A stretch of DNA of 12,624 nucleotides from positions 1-12,624 of the forward strand of contig JAFDHW010000134.1 in assembly GCA_019308705.1 (NCBI GenBank), read 5' to 3'. Source of the DNA: Deltaproteobacteria bacterium. GTDB lineage: Bacteria > Desulfobacterota > Desulfobacteria > Desulfobacterales > Desulfatibacillaceae. Both the position numbers and the translations under genes were made by a program. The notes below the pieces were generated by a model that saw only the letters and a program-made list of their open reading frames with translations, was not told the DNA's origin and made no database searches. This document shows positions 1 to 6,993 of this stretch, in pieces (the stretch's first letter is position 1; each line of letters starts with the position of its first letter).

Positions 1-114
1 GCGAGCCCGATTCACGCGATAGCTGCGTCAGGAGGCGGTCGCGGTACAAAAGTACAGCTTCCCTCCTCCTTCCTTGCTCTCGCGCGAATCGAACTCGTGA
101 ATAATCCGGGTTAG
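1..114. repeat. 114-bp palindromic intergenic repeat, copy 1
   Basis: This stretch recurs in the same orientation at 6757-6870 with two mismatches (C36 to G and T95 to C). It is a nested imperfect palindrome: CGATTCACGCGA (8-19) pairs with TCGCGCGAATCG (80-91) in 11 of 12 positions. GGAGG (31-35) faces CCTCC further in, and GTAC-AAAA-GTAC (44-55) makes a small central hairpin. The last bases (TTAG, 111-114) include the complement of the fau stop codon. Copy 2 appears to be the right part of a longer mobile element, so this copy may be cut by the window edge. It encodes no protein that I can support. Confidence 0.9.
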
Positions 115-698
115 ATCTTGTATATGATGCGTTCCTCGGTGATCAGGATATCCACGTACCGGTCGTGGGGCTCCATGGGGACCTGGGGGACGATCTGGTA
201 TTCCATGGCCAAAGAAACCTTGCGGGTGGTGCCGGGGAGCTGGGGGATGAGGCGGTCCCAACGGCCGAAGCCGCTGCCGATGCGGCCGCCGCGCTCGTCG
301 AACACCAGGCCGGGGACGATGGCCAGGTCCAGGAAGCGCAGGGGAATGGGCTTGCACTTTCTCGGGTCGGGCTCCATGCGGCCGGACGCGCCCTTGATGA
401 GCTCCTTGGCCGGGTGCTCCACCTTGAAGGTGACGAGTTCCTGCTTCTTGGGGTGGGTGGTGGGCAGGACCACGGTCTTGGCCTGCTCGTAGCATTCCTT
501 GATGATGGGCAGGGTGTCGGGCTCGCACTCCATGCTGTGGTATAACAGGACGGTCTGGGCCTCCACAAAGTTGGCGAATTCCAGCAAACGCTCCGTGATC
601 TGCCTGCTCTTTTTCCGGAAAAGCTCCGGGGGCATGGCCTCGCACTGCTCGCGGATGCTTGCGCGAAGCTCCCGTTTTCTGATCTTTGCGTCCTCCAT
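111..698 (-). CDS. fau: 5-formyltetrahydrofolate cyclo-ligase (MTHFS)
   Basis: This cytoplasmic folate enzyme converts 5-formyltetrahydrofolate to 5,10-methenyltetrahydrofolate using ATP, returning a storage or inhibitory folate to one-carbon metabolism. The call rests on overall fit to the family: a basic N-terminus (KIRKRELR, residues 5-12), the segment DLAIVPGLVFDERGGRIG (124-141) and then GSGFGRWDR (141-149), which corresponds to the family's glycine-rich GxGxGYYDR loop. The usual YY is RW here. The chosen ATG at 698 gives 195 residues, a normal family length, with GGGAAGG just upstream. An in-frame ATG at 749, also behind a GGAAGG, would add 17 residues unlike the family, so that start cannot be excluded. 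On the minus strand TTGACT lies shortly upstream of 749 and could be a -35 box. The gene is divergent from serS. Its TAA stop lies within the end of the 114-bp repeat. Confidence 0.9.
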   Translation of the reverse strand: MEDAKIRKRELRASIREQCEAMPPELFRKKSRQITERLLEFANFVEAQTVLLYHSMECEPDTLPIIKECYEQAKTVVLPTTHPKKQELVTFKVEHPAKELIKGASGRMEPDPRKCKPIPLRFLDLAIVPGLVFDERGGRIGSGFGRWDRLIPQLPGTTRKVSLAMEYQIVPQVPMEPHDRYVDILITEERIIYKI

Positions 699-787
699 GA
701 GGGCCTTCCCGCAGGGTATGCATGGCATGAAAATGTGACTGCCTGACATACAGCAAACCTTCCGGAAAAGTCAACTTCTAATAATCA

Positions 788-816
788 TTGACGAAAAACC
801 GCCAGGATGGTAAATG
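788..816 (+). promoter_or_regulatory. possible sigma-70 promoter for serS operon
   Basis: TTGACG (788-793) matches five of six bases of the -35 consensus. It is followed 17 bases later by TAAATG (811-816), which matches only three of six at the -10. It lies in the AT-richer part of the fau-serS divergent gap and would start a transcript with a leader of about 110 bases. The -10 is weak, so this is tentative. Confidence 0.3.
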
Positions 817-863
817 TCAGGTCTTTCAGGGACCCTGGTTCCCGCTCCCGCTGAATTTCCTGC

Positions 864-905
864 AAGCCCCGCCCACGGGGCCTGCCGGCCGGCGGGGCCT
901 TTCTT
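864..905 (+). terminator. terminator-like hairpin in the serS leader (possible attenuator)
   Basis: GCCCCGCC (866-873) pairs exactly with GGCGGGGC (891-898), followed by the T-rich CTTTCTT. An alternative inner pairing, GCCCCG (866-871) with CGGGGC (876-881), competes with it. The hairpin sits 33 bases before the serS ATG, downstream of the only promoter candidate and with no gene ending nearby. It could be an attenuator or the end of a short leader RNA. I see no T-box or other known riboswitch landmarks. Confidence 0.5.
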
Positions 906-937
906 CCAGAGGATCTCTCGCTGAAACCAGGTTTCAT

Positions 938-2212
938 ATGCTTGATCCAAGATTCGTGCGCGAAAACCAGCAGGTGGTGGAAACAGCGCTCAAAAACCGC
1001 GGGCAGGAGCGCGATCTTTCCGGGTTCGTGGCCCTGGAATCCGAAAAACGCGCCCTCCAGACCTCCTTAGACGGGCTCCGGCACGAGAGGAACACGGTTT
1101 CCCAACAGATCGGGAAGCTGAAAAAGGAAAAAAAGGACACCACGGACATCCAGCGCAAGATGCGCGAGGTGGGGGACAGGATCAAGGACCTGGAGCAAAC
1201 GATCGCCGAAAAGGACGAGGCGCTAAAGGCCCTGCTCATGGAGATCCCCAACGTGCCCCACGCGTCCGTGCCCATAGGCGCCGACGAAAACGACAACCAG
1301 GTCTGCCGCACCGTGGGCGAGCCGCCTTCCTTTGATTTCGAGCCCAAGAACCACTGGGACGTGGGCGAGGCCCTGGGCATTCTGGATTTCGAGCGGGCGG
1401 CCAAGATCACCGGCGCGCGGTTTCCGCTGTATATGGGCGACGGCGCGCGGTTGGAACGGGCGCTCATCTGGTTCATGCTGGAGCTGCACACCACCCGCCA
1501 CGGGTACAAGGAGGTGCTGCCGCCCTTCATGGTGAACAGCGCCTCCATGACCGCCACGGGACAACTGCCCAAGTTCGAGGAGGACCTGTTCAAGATCTCC
1601 GGGTGGGACTACTGGCTGGTGCCCACGGCCGAAGTGCCCGTGACCAACATCCACGCGGGCGAGATCATAGACGAGGATGCCCTGCCCATCTACTACGCGG
1701 CCTACACGCCGTGCTTCCGGTCCGAGGCGGGCTCCTACGGCAAGGACACCCGGGGACTCATCCGCCAGCACCAGTTCAACAAGGTGGAGTTGGTGAAGTT
1801 CGTGGCCCCGGAAACCTCCTACGACGAGCTGGAGAAGCTCCTGGAAAACGCGGAAACCGTGCTCAAGGAGCTCGGCCTGCACTACCGCGTGGTCACCCTG
1901 TGCACGGGAGACCTTGGGTTTTCCTCGGCAAAGACCTATGACATCGAGGTGTGGATGCCCGGGCAGCAGAAGTACCGGGAGATCTCCTCGTGCAGCAACT
2001 TCGAGGATTTCCAGGCCCGCAGGGGCAATATCCGCGCCCGGCAGAAGGGCAAGAAAGGCACCCGGCTGGTGCACACGTTAAACGGCTCCGGCCTGGCCGT
2101 GGGCCGCACCCTGGCCGCCATCCTGGAAAACTTCCAGCAGGCGGACGGCTCGGTGGCCGTGCCCGAGGTCCTGAGGCCCTACATGCAAGGCAAAGAAGCC
2201 ATCACTCCATGA
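938..2212 (+). CDS. serS: seryl-tRNA synthetase
   Basis: This class II aminoacyl-tRNA synthetase charges tRNA-Ser (and tRNA-Sec) with serine in the cytoplasm. The start [10 protein letters not shown] is the usual SerRS N-terminus and gives 424 residues, the typical family length. Residues about 30-105 are the charged antiparallel coiled-coil arm that contacts the tRNA (the EKRALQ and KLKKEKKD stretches). Class II motif 2 is visible as [21 protein letters not shown] from residue 260. Motif 3 is at [12 protein letters not shown] from residue 389. The frame stays open upstream to a TTG at 788, but those 50 residues do not resemble SerRS and would overlap the promoter and leader hairpin, so ATG 938 is preferred although its ribosome-binding site is weak. 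The stop overlaps the thrC start in ATGA, which implies translational coupling. Confidence 0.97.
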   Translation: MLDPRFVRENQQVVETALKNRGQERDLSGFVALESEKRALQTSLDGLRHERNTVSQQIGKLKKEKKDTTDIQRKMREVGDRIKDLEQTIAEKDEALKALLMEIPNVPHASVPIGADENDNQVCRTVGEPPSFDFEPKNHWDVGEALGILDFERAAKITGARFPLYMGDGARLERALIWFMLELHTTRHGYKEVLPPFMVNSASMTATGQLPKFEEDLFKISGWDYWLVPTAEVPVTNIHAGEIIDEDALPIYYAAYTPCFRSEAGSYGKDTRGLIRQHQFNKVELVKFVAPETSYDELEKLLENAETVLKELGLHYRVVTLCTGDLGFSSAKTYDIEVWMPGQQKYREISSCSNFEDFQARRGNIRARQKGKKGTRLVHTLNGSGLAVGRTLAAILENFQQADGSVAVPEVLRPYMQGKEAITP

Positions 2213-3714
2213 AAATAGACCACTTTCCTGGCGATGTCCGCGGCCGCCTCGTGCCCCGGCCGGCCGGCCGGATGGTCTACGAGTGCCTCTCCTGCGGCAA
2301 GCACCACGGCATCGAAAACCTGCTCTACACCTGCCCGGACTGCGGCGGCGTGCTCCTTCTCATCGACCTTTCGTTCGACCGGCTCAAGGACACCCCGCCC
2401 GAGGCGTGGCACCGGATCTTCGACCACCGGAAGATGCTGAACCTGCCCGCCATCAAGGGCATCTACCGCTACCAGGAGCTTTTGGGGCCGGTGGTGCCGG
2501 TCGAGTCCATGGTCTGGCTGGGCGAGGGCCACACTCCCATGGTGGAGGCCGCGCCGGATTTGCAAAAAAAGGCCGGGGTGCGGTTTTTGTACAAGAACGA
2601 CGGCCAGAACCCTTCGGCCTCCTTCAAGGACCGGGGCATGGCCTCGGCGCTGTCTTACATCAAGCACCTTCTGGACCAAGGATATGCCGAGGAGATCCTG
2701 GCCGTGTGCGCATCCACGGGCGACACCTCGGCCTCGGCTGCGCTGTACGCAAGCTACCTCTACCCCCGGGTCAAAAGCGCGGTGCTTTTGCCCAAGGGCA
2801 AGGTGACCCCCGCGCAGCTTTCCCAGCCGTTGGGCTCCGGCGCCGCGGTGTTCGAAATTCCCGGGGTGTTCGACGACTGCATGAAGGTGGTGGAGGCCCT
2901 GGCGGAAAACTACAACGTGGCCCTGTTGAATTCCAAGAACGCCTGGCGCATCCTGGGCCAGGAGTCCTATTCCTTTGAGATCGCCCAGGACCTGGACTGG
3001 GACTGCAAAAACCTGGCCGTGTTCGTGCCCATAGGAAACGCGGGCAACATCACCGCGGTGATGAGCGGGTTTCTGAAGCTTTTCCGCCTGGGGATCATCC
3101 GGGACCTGCCCAAGATCGTGGGGGTGCAGAGCCATCACGCGGACCCGGTGTACCGCTACTACCTGGAACCGGACGAACAAAAGCGGGTGTTTGCGCCCGT
3201 CACCGTGCAGCCTTCCACGGCCCAGGCGGCCATGATCGGAAATCCCGTGTCCATGCCCCGGGTCATCCGGGTGGTGCGGGACTACAACGAGCTTTCCGGA
3301 AACAAGAACGTGTTCGTGGTCCAAGTGACCGAGCAGGACATCATGGACTCCATGCTCACGGCCAACCGCAGGGGGCACATCGCCTGCACCCAGGGGGGGG
3401 AATGCCTGGCGGGGCTTCTGGCCGCCGTCGGCCAGGGAATCGTCACGCCCGAAGAAACGGCCATCCTGGACGCTACCGCCCATGCCCTGAAGTTTTCGGG
3501 CTTTCAGGAAATGTACTTCGAAAACCGCTTTCCCCCGGAATTCGGGGTGATTCCCAAGCCGGAACTGATAAACCGGCCCCAGGAGGCGGGGCCGGGGGAC
3601 GGCGCGGCCGTTCCCGCGGCCGGTGCGCCCCTTTCCGGCGAGGAATTCGAGGTGTTCGTTGAAAAGACTTCCCAAGAAATCGCCCGCATCCTGGACCTTG
3701 CCCCCCTCCGTTAG
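2209..3714 (+). CDS. thrC: threonine synthase, PLP-dependent, with N-terminal zinc ribbon
   Basis: This enzyme converts O-phosphohomoserine to threonine, the last step of threonine synthesis, in the cytoplasm. The protein is 501 residues. An N-terminal zinc ribbon has two CxxC pairs (C26/C29 and C42/C45). The PLP lysine is K140 in [12 protein letters not shown], the conserved signature of this fold. GNAGN (276-280) is the phosphate-binding loop of the cofactor. [10 protein letters not shown] near residue 170 is another typical fold-type II segment. About 35 poorly conserved residues after position 460 (rich in G, A, P and E) extend the C-terminus. It starts inside the serS stop codon (ATGA) and its end is overlapped by the next gene, so the three are probably one operon. 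Related PLP enzymes such as cysteate synthase share this fold, but the length, ribbon and motifs fit threonine synthase best. Confidence 0.93.
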   Translation: MKIDHFPGDVRGRLVPRPAGRMVYECLSCGKHHGIENLLYTCPDCGGVLLLIDLSFDRLKDTPPEAWHRIFDHRKMLNLPAIKGIYRYQELLGPVVPVESMVWLGEGHTPMVEAAPDLQKKAGVRFLYKNDGQNPSASFKDRGMASALSYIKHLLDQGYAEEILAVCASTGDTSASAALYASYLYPRVKSAVLLPKGKVTPAQLSQPLGSGAAVFEIPGVFDDCMKVVEALAENYNVALLNSKNAWRILGQESYSFEIAQDLDWDCKNLAVFVPIGNAGNITAVMSGFLKLFRLGIIRDLPKIVGVQSHHADPVYRYYLEPDEQKRVFAPVTVQPSTAQAAMIGNPVSMPRVIRVVRDYNELSGNKNVFVVQVTEQDIMDSMLTANRRGHIACTQGGECLAGLLAAVGQGIVTPEETAILDATAHALKFSGFQEMYFENRFPPEFGVIPKPELINRPQEAGPGDGAAVPAAGAPLSGEEFEVFVEKTSQEIARILDLAPLR

Positions 3715-6637
3715 GCGGAAGGGAACAAGCGCCCCGCTTTGGCCCGCGGCCCTGCTCGCCCTGGCCGCCGCGGCCCTGTTTGTCCTCGCCCCGGGACCGG
3801 CCCGCGCGCTCACCTACAAGACCTATTACGTGCGCCATGTCATGGGCTACGAGGTCTTGTGCGAAATCTACAAGGTCCAGCCCGGCGACAACCTGGCGGA
3901 AATCTTCCGCCTGCGCGGCCAGTTGGTGGAGCGCGCCTTTCCCGAATACCTGCGGTTCTTCCGCAAGCTGAATCCCCACATCCGGAACGCGGACGTCATC
4001 TATCCCGGCCAGGGGCTTTTGCTCCCCCTGAAGAAGCTGGACCCCGGCACCCTGCCCGAGCAGGCATCGGGCAAGATCTCGCTTCCCATCGTGGCCATTT
4101 CCGACATGGGCCTGGGCGGTACCGGTCCCCGCAAACCGCCCGAACCCGACGAGCCCTGGATCCCCTACAAGGTGAAACCCGGCGACACGGTCACCACCAT
4201 CATCGGCCGCTACTTCGGGGGCATGTACTCGGATGAATACTGGAAGGCCCTGAAGGACTTCCGACGACTGAACCCGCTCATCTCCAACCTGGACCGCATC
4301 TACATCGGCGAGGTGCTGCGCCTGCCCGAGATTCCCGGCGGCCCCACGCCGGAGATGCTCGTCGAACAGGAGGAACCAGGAGCAAAAGAGGAGGCCGGGC
4401 CCGACCAGGCCCAGGCCCGCGCACCGGGGGCGATTCCGGTCAAGTCCCCTGCCACGAAAAAACCCAGGGACGTGAAGATGCGGGCCGTGGTCATGGAACC
4501 GGTTCCCGGCGAGGGGCAGGAGAAGGAACAAGCGCCCGCGCCTTCCATGCACGGCCCGGCCATGGCCATGTCCCCCGCGCCCACGGCCGCTGAAACCGCT
4601 GCCTTACCGGGCGGGGCCTCGCCGCAAGCCGCCCCCGGCCCAGAAAGGGAAACCGCAAAACGGACCCGGGGCCCCTCCGAAGAGGGTTTGAAGGCCCCGG
4701 AGGCCGCCCGGCCCGCTCCAGGGGAGGACGAGGCCCTTGCCGTGGTCCTGCCCGAACGGACCCCGCCCGTCGGCAGGGCAAAGCCCGGGGAAGAGCCCAC
4801 GGAAAAGCCGGAGCAAGGGGAACCCTTCCCCCGGGTGGCCACCTTGCAGGAACTCATGGCCGCCCCCGAATCCAGCGCGGAAACCCCGCAGGCAAAGCCC
4901 GCCCTGGCCCCGGAAAAACCGGCGAAGGATGAGGCCGTGGGCCAAGAGCCTTCCGCCCTTCCCCTGCTGGCGGGGCCGGCCCTGGACGAACAGCCGAAAG
5001 GAGAAAGGGAGTCCTGGGAAGATCGCCTTTCCGAGGAATCGCTGACCCAGGAAGTGGAGGTCCCCTCCGCCACGGAGCTTCTGGCCCGCCAGAGGGAGGC
5101 CGAGAAGAGGCTTTCCCAAGCCGGGGACCTGCAAGAAGAAGCTGGCATGGGCCCGGCCCCGGAAGAGGAGCCTGAACGGCCATGGCTGCCCATCCCCGAC
5201 TTTTTGCTCCCGGAAAAACCCCCCGCCCCGCCGGCCGGTCTCCTGGCCCAAGCCGAGGAGGAAGAGCCCGCCGATGCCGAGGCCGCCGGGGAAGAAGGCG
5301 AAGAGCAAAGCCGGGATCAAGCCGGGGAAGAGGCCGGGGAAGAAAAAGCCCAGGCCACGGACGAACCCGGGGAAACCGGGCTGCCCGGTGGCGCCCAGGC
5401 CGCTGCCGAGCCTGCGGAACTGACCGAAACCACCGGCCCGGTGGTGGGTGTGTCCGGGCTTGCGTCCCAGGAGGAGGAAGAAGCCGAAACGCAGGCGGAG
5501 GAAGAAACCGGCGAAGAGAAGCTGGCCGCTGCGGAAAAACCGCCCGCCGCGACCCTGCCGCCCCTGCCCGAAGAGGAGCCCGAGCCGGCGGTGGTCCCGG
5601 ACACCGCGGGAGCCTCGATCGACGCCCTGCTTCCCATCCTGTCGGAACTGGGGTTTTCCGCCATGGTCACGGGCGAATACTTCTTCCCCCGGGAAACCGG
5701 ACCGGACTTCAAGCTTTCCCTGGCCCACCACCCGGTGGTCCGGTCGCCCCGAGGCAACAAGATCGTGCTGTCCAGCCAGGCGGACACGCTCACCCCGGAA
5801 AACCTGGCCGTCATAAGCCGGTATTGGGGTACGGTGAAGCCGGTGGTGGTTCCCGAAACCACGCCGCGCGCAGTCTTGGAGGCCTTGCTGGACGCGGCCG
5901 GGTTCTCCACCAAAACCTCCAGCGTGTCGCTCCCGCCGGGGCGGACCGCCTCCACCGTGCGGGCGGACTACATCCTGGACATCCCCCAGGGTCCCCGCTT
6001 GGCCATCTCCTGGATCAGCGACGAGAGCCAGGCCACCCATCCGGCCATGGTCCGGTTTTTCGCCAACCAGGGCATCCGCATCCTGGACCTTCTGCCCTCC
6101 GGGGAACCCCCACCGATGGACAAGGGCCTGCTGGTGCCCGAATGCCCGTCCTTTGACCATGGGGACTGCGCCGAGTTGACCGCCAAGCTCATGGAAACCC
6201 TGGAGATCCCCTACGCCCAGAACGTGCCCGTGAGTTTTCCCCTGGCCGGGTTCAAAGTGCGGACGCGGTCCAACGTGGCCCGCACCCCGGACGGCACGGA
6301 CTACCTGGTGGATTTCGGGGCCATCGGCGGAAAGGGGGCCCAGGTGCTTAAACGCATCGGCTTAAACCTCATCCAGGTCCAGCCGGGACCGGCCATGGAA
6401 GTGGTGCGGACCGTGGCTGAGGGCCTTTCCAGCCAGGTCCAGCCAAATCCCGTGTTTTTCACGGCTTCCCGGGAATGGAACAGCGTGTCCACGATGCGGG
6501 TGCCGGGGCTTTTGATCATCCGCAAGGGCCGGCCGCCGGCCCTGGTGGCCCAGGGGACCATCCCCAAGGAGGTGGCCTGCTTCCTGGCGGACAAGGGCAT
6601 CCGCATGCTGGCCGTGTCCGCCCAGGGGTGCCCTTAG
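3659..6637 (+). CDS. large exported LysM protein with acidic linker and fourfold repeated C-terminus (FimV-like layout)
   Basis: Predicted envelope protein of about 992 residues. A basic N-terminus and the hydrophobic run LWPAALLALAAAALFVLAP precede a likely signal peptidase site after ARA (residue 50). LysM-like domain 1 spans about residues 64-125 (YKVQPGDNLAEIF). LysM domain 2 spans about 169-227 (YKVKPGDTVTTII). LysM domains usually bind peptidoglycan glycans. Residues about 228-650 are a low-complexity linker rich in Glu, Pro and Ala. Residues about 650-992 consist of four diverged copies of a module I do not recognise. LysM plus a long acidic linker resembles FimV, a type IV pilus protein, which fits the pilus genes nearby, but the FimV C-terminus is not seen. 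The start is uncertain: TTG 3659 follows GAGG at six bases, while GTG 3623 and TTG 3698 are alternatives. It overlaps thrC by 56 bp. Its TAG stop touches a mobile-element end. Confidence 0.85.
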   Translation: MKRLPKKSPASWTLPPSVRRKGTSAPLWPAALLALAAAALFVLAPGPARALTYKTYYVRHVMGYEVLCEIYKVQPGDNLAEIFRLRGQLVERAFPEYLRFFRKLNPHIRNADVIYPGQGLLLPLKKLDPGTLPEQASGKISLPIVAISDMGLGGTGPRKPPEPDEPWIPYKVKPGDTVTTIIGRYFGGMYSDEYWKALKDFRRLNPLISNLDRIYIGEVLRLPEIPGGPTPEMLVEQEEPGAKEEAGPDQAQARAPGAIPVKSPATKKPRDVKMRAVVMEPVPGEGQEKEQAPAPSMHGPAMAMSPAPTAAETAALPGGASPQAAPGPERETAKRTRGPSEEGLKAPEAARPAPGEDEALAVVLPERTPPVGRAKPGEEPTEKPEQGEPFPRVATLQELMAAPESSAETPQAKPALAPEKPAKDEAVGQEPSALPLLAGPALDEQPKGERESWEDRLSEESLTQEVEVPSATELLARQREAEKRLSQAGDLQEEAGMGPAPEEEPERPWLPIPDFLLPEKPPAPPAGLLAQAEEEEPADAEAAGEEGEEQSRDQAGEEAGEEKAQATDEPGETGLPGGAQAAAEPAELTETTGPVVGVSGLASQEEEEAETQAEEETGEEKLAAAEKPPAATLPPLPEEEPEPAVVPDTAGASIDALLPILSELGFSAMVTGEYFFPRETGPDFKLSLAHHPVVRSPRGNKIVLSSQADTLTPENLAVISRYWGTVKPVVVPETTPRAVLEALLDAAGFSTKTSSVSLPPGRTASTVRADYILDIPQGPRLAISWISDESQATHPAMVRFFANQGIRILDLLPSGEPPPMDKGLLVPECPSFDHGDCAELTAKLMETLEIPYAQNVPVSFPLAGFKVRTRSNVARTPDGTDYLVDFGAIGGKGAQVLKRIGLNLIQVQPGPAMEVVRTVAEGLSSQVQPNPVFFTASREWNSVSTMRVPGLLIIRKGRPPALVAQGTIPKEVACFLADKGIRMLAVSAQGCP
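5606..6634 (+). repeat. four diverged tandem protein modules in the LysM protein C-terminus
   Basis: Approximate units are 5606-5857, 5858-6117, 6118-6390 and 6391-6634. Each has a helix-like start (PILSELGF; ALLDAAGF; KLMETLEI; TVAEGLSS). Next comes a strand-turn-strand core with a Gly turn (HHPVVRSPRGNKIVLSS; DYILDIPQGPRLAISWI; SNVARTPDGTDYLVDFG; PGLLIIRKGRPPALVAQ). Each ends with a helix running into a strand (VISRYWGTVKPVVVP; FFANQGIRILDLLP; VLKRIGLNLIQVQP; FLADKGIRMLAVSA). Sequence identity is low, so the repeat is inferred from pattern. Unit edges are approximate. Confidence 0.6.
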
Positions 6638-6870
6638 CCCGAATCATTCATGAAAAATTTCACCGAATAAAATATTTATACGGATTTAAACAGGTTAAGT
6701 GCCAATGGAAGGGTCCTTGAAAAATGCACGCTGTTTATGTGAGGAATGCTGACATGGCGAGCCCGATTCACGCGATAGCTGCGTCAGGAGGGGGTCGCGG
6801 TACAAAAGTACAGCTTCCCTCCTCCTTCCTTGCTCTCGCGCGAATCGAACCCGTGAATAATCCGGGTTAG
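6634..6870. mobile_element. putative MITE-like element with TA-flanked terminal inverted repeats
   Basis: The left end TTAGCCCGAATCATTCATG (6634-6652) and the right end CGTGAATAATCCGGGTTAG (6852-6870) are inverted copies matching at 14 of 19 positions, and all five differences are transitions. A TA dinucleotide sits at each end (6635-6636 and 6868-6869), as expected if TA is the duplicated target, a habit of the IS630/Tc1-mariner group. Between them lies an AT-rich segment of about 100 bp unlike its GC-rich surroundings, then the palindromic 114-bp repeat. No transposase is encoded, so movement would need one in trans. The family assignment is inference. Confidence 0.5.
6757..6870. repeat. 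114-bp palindromic intergenic repeat, copy 2
   Basis: This copy matches bases 1-114 at 112 of 114 positions and in the same orientation. Similarity stops sharply at 6870/6871. The nested palindrome is preserved, including the GTAC-AAAA-GTAC core. With 6634-6756 this fills most of the 356-bp gap between the LysM gene and the TPR lipoprotein gene. The rest of that gap (6871-6993) holds an imperfect hairpin at 6878-6913 without a T-run, plus the TPR gene's ribosome-binding site. Confidence 0.9.
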
Positions 6871-6993
6871 CCGGAAAGGCGGTTTTCCCCCTTGGCGCCC
6901 GGAGGGGGCCGCCGTCCCAAAAACCACCTTGTCTCCGGGCAACATGTTGGATTTTTGGAATTACGAACAAGCCCCATCCAAGGAGACAAACCC

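Noticed and set aside
788..937. N-terminal extension of serS from a TTG codon
   Set aside because: The 50 extra residues do not look like SerRS. The TTG lies in a -35-like box and the stretch contains the terminator-like hairpin. [10 protein letters not shown] is the normal SerRS start.
2179..3813. Long open frame on the minus strand across thrC
   Set aside because: The translation is rich in His, Gly and Arg with no domain. It is the shadow of a GC-rich gene read in the opposite strand.
4604..6160. Long minus-strand frame across the LysM gene linker
   Set aside because: It is low-complexity Gly/Phe/Arg sequence that mirrors the Pro/Glu/Ala linker, with no start signal or recognisable motif.
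6707..6723. Sigma-54-like TGGAAGG-N4-TTGAA
   Set aside because: The invariant GC of the -12 element is missing, and it lies inside the putative mobile element far from the next gene.
6838..6858. tRNA-like T-arm (GGGTTCGATTC on the minus strand) in the 114-bp repeat
   Set aside because: There is no acceptor stem, anticodon arm or D-arm around it, and the bases are explained by the repeat palindrome.
6878..6913. Hairpin GGCGG..CCCCC / GGGGG..CCGCC before the TPR gene
   Set aside because: The stem is interrupted by four T's on one side and has no T-run after it, so it cannot be called a terminator or a known leader RNA.
6892..6993. N-terminal extension of the TPR lipoprotein
   Set aside because: It would place 34 residues before a clear lipoprotein signal peptide, and a good ribosome-binding site (AAGGAGA) precedes the ATG at 6994.
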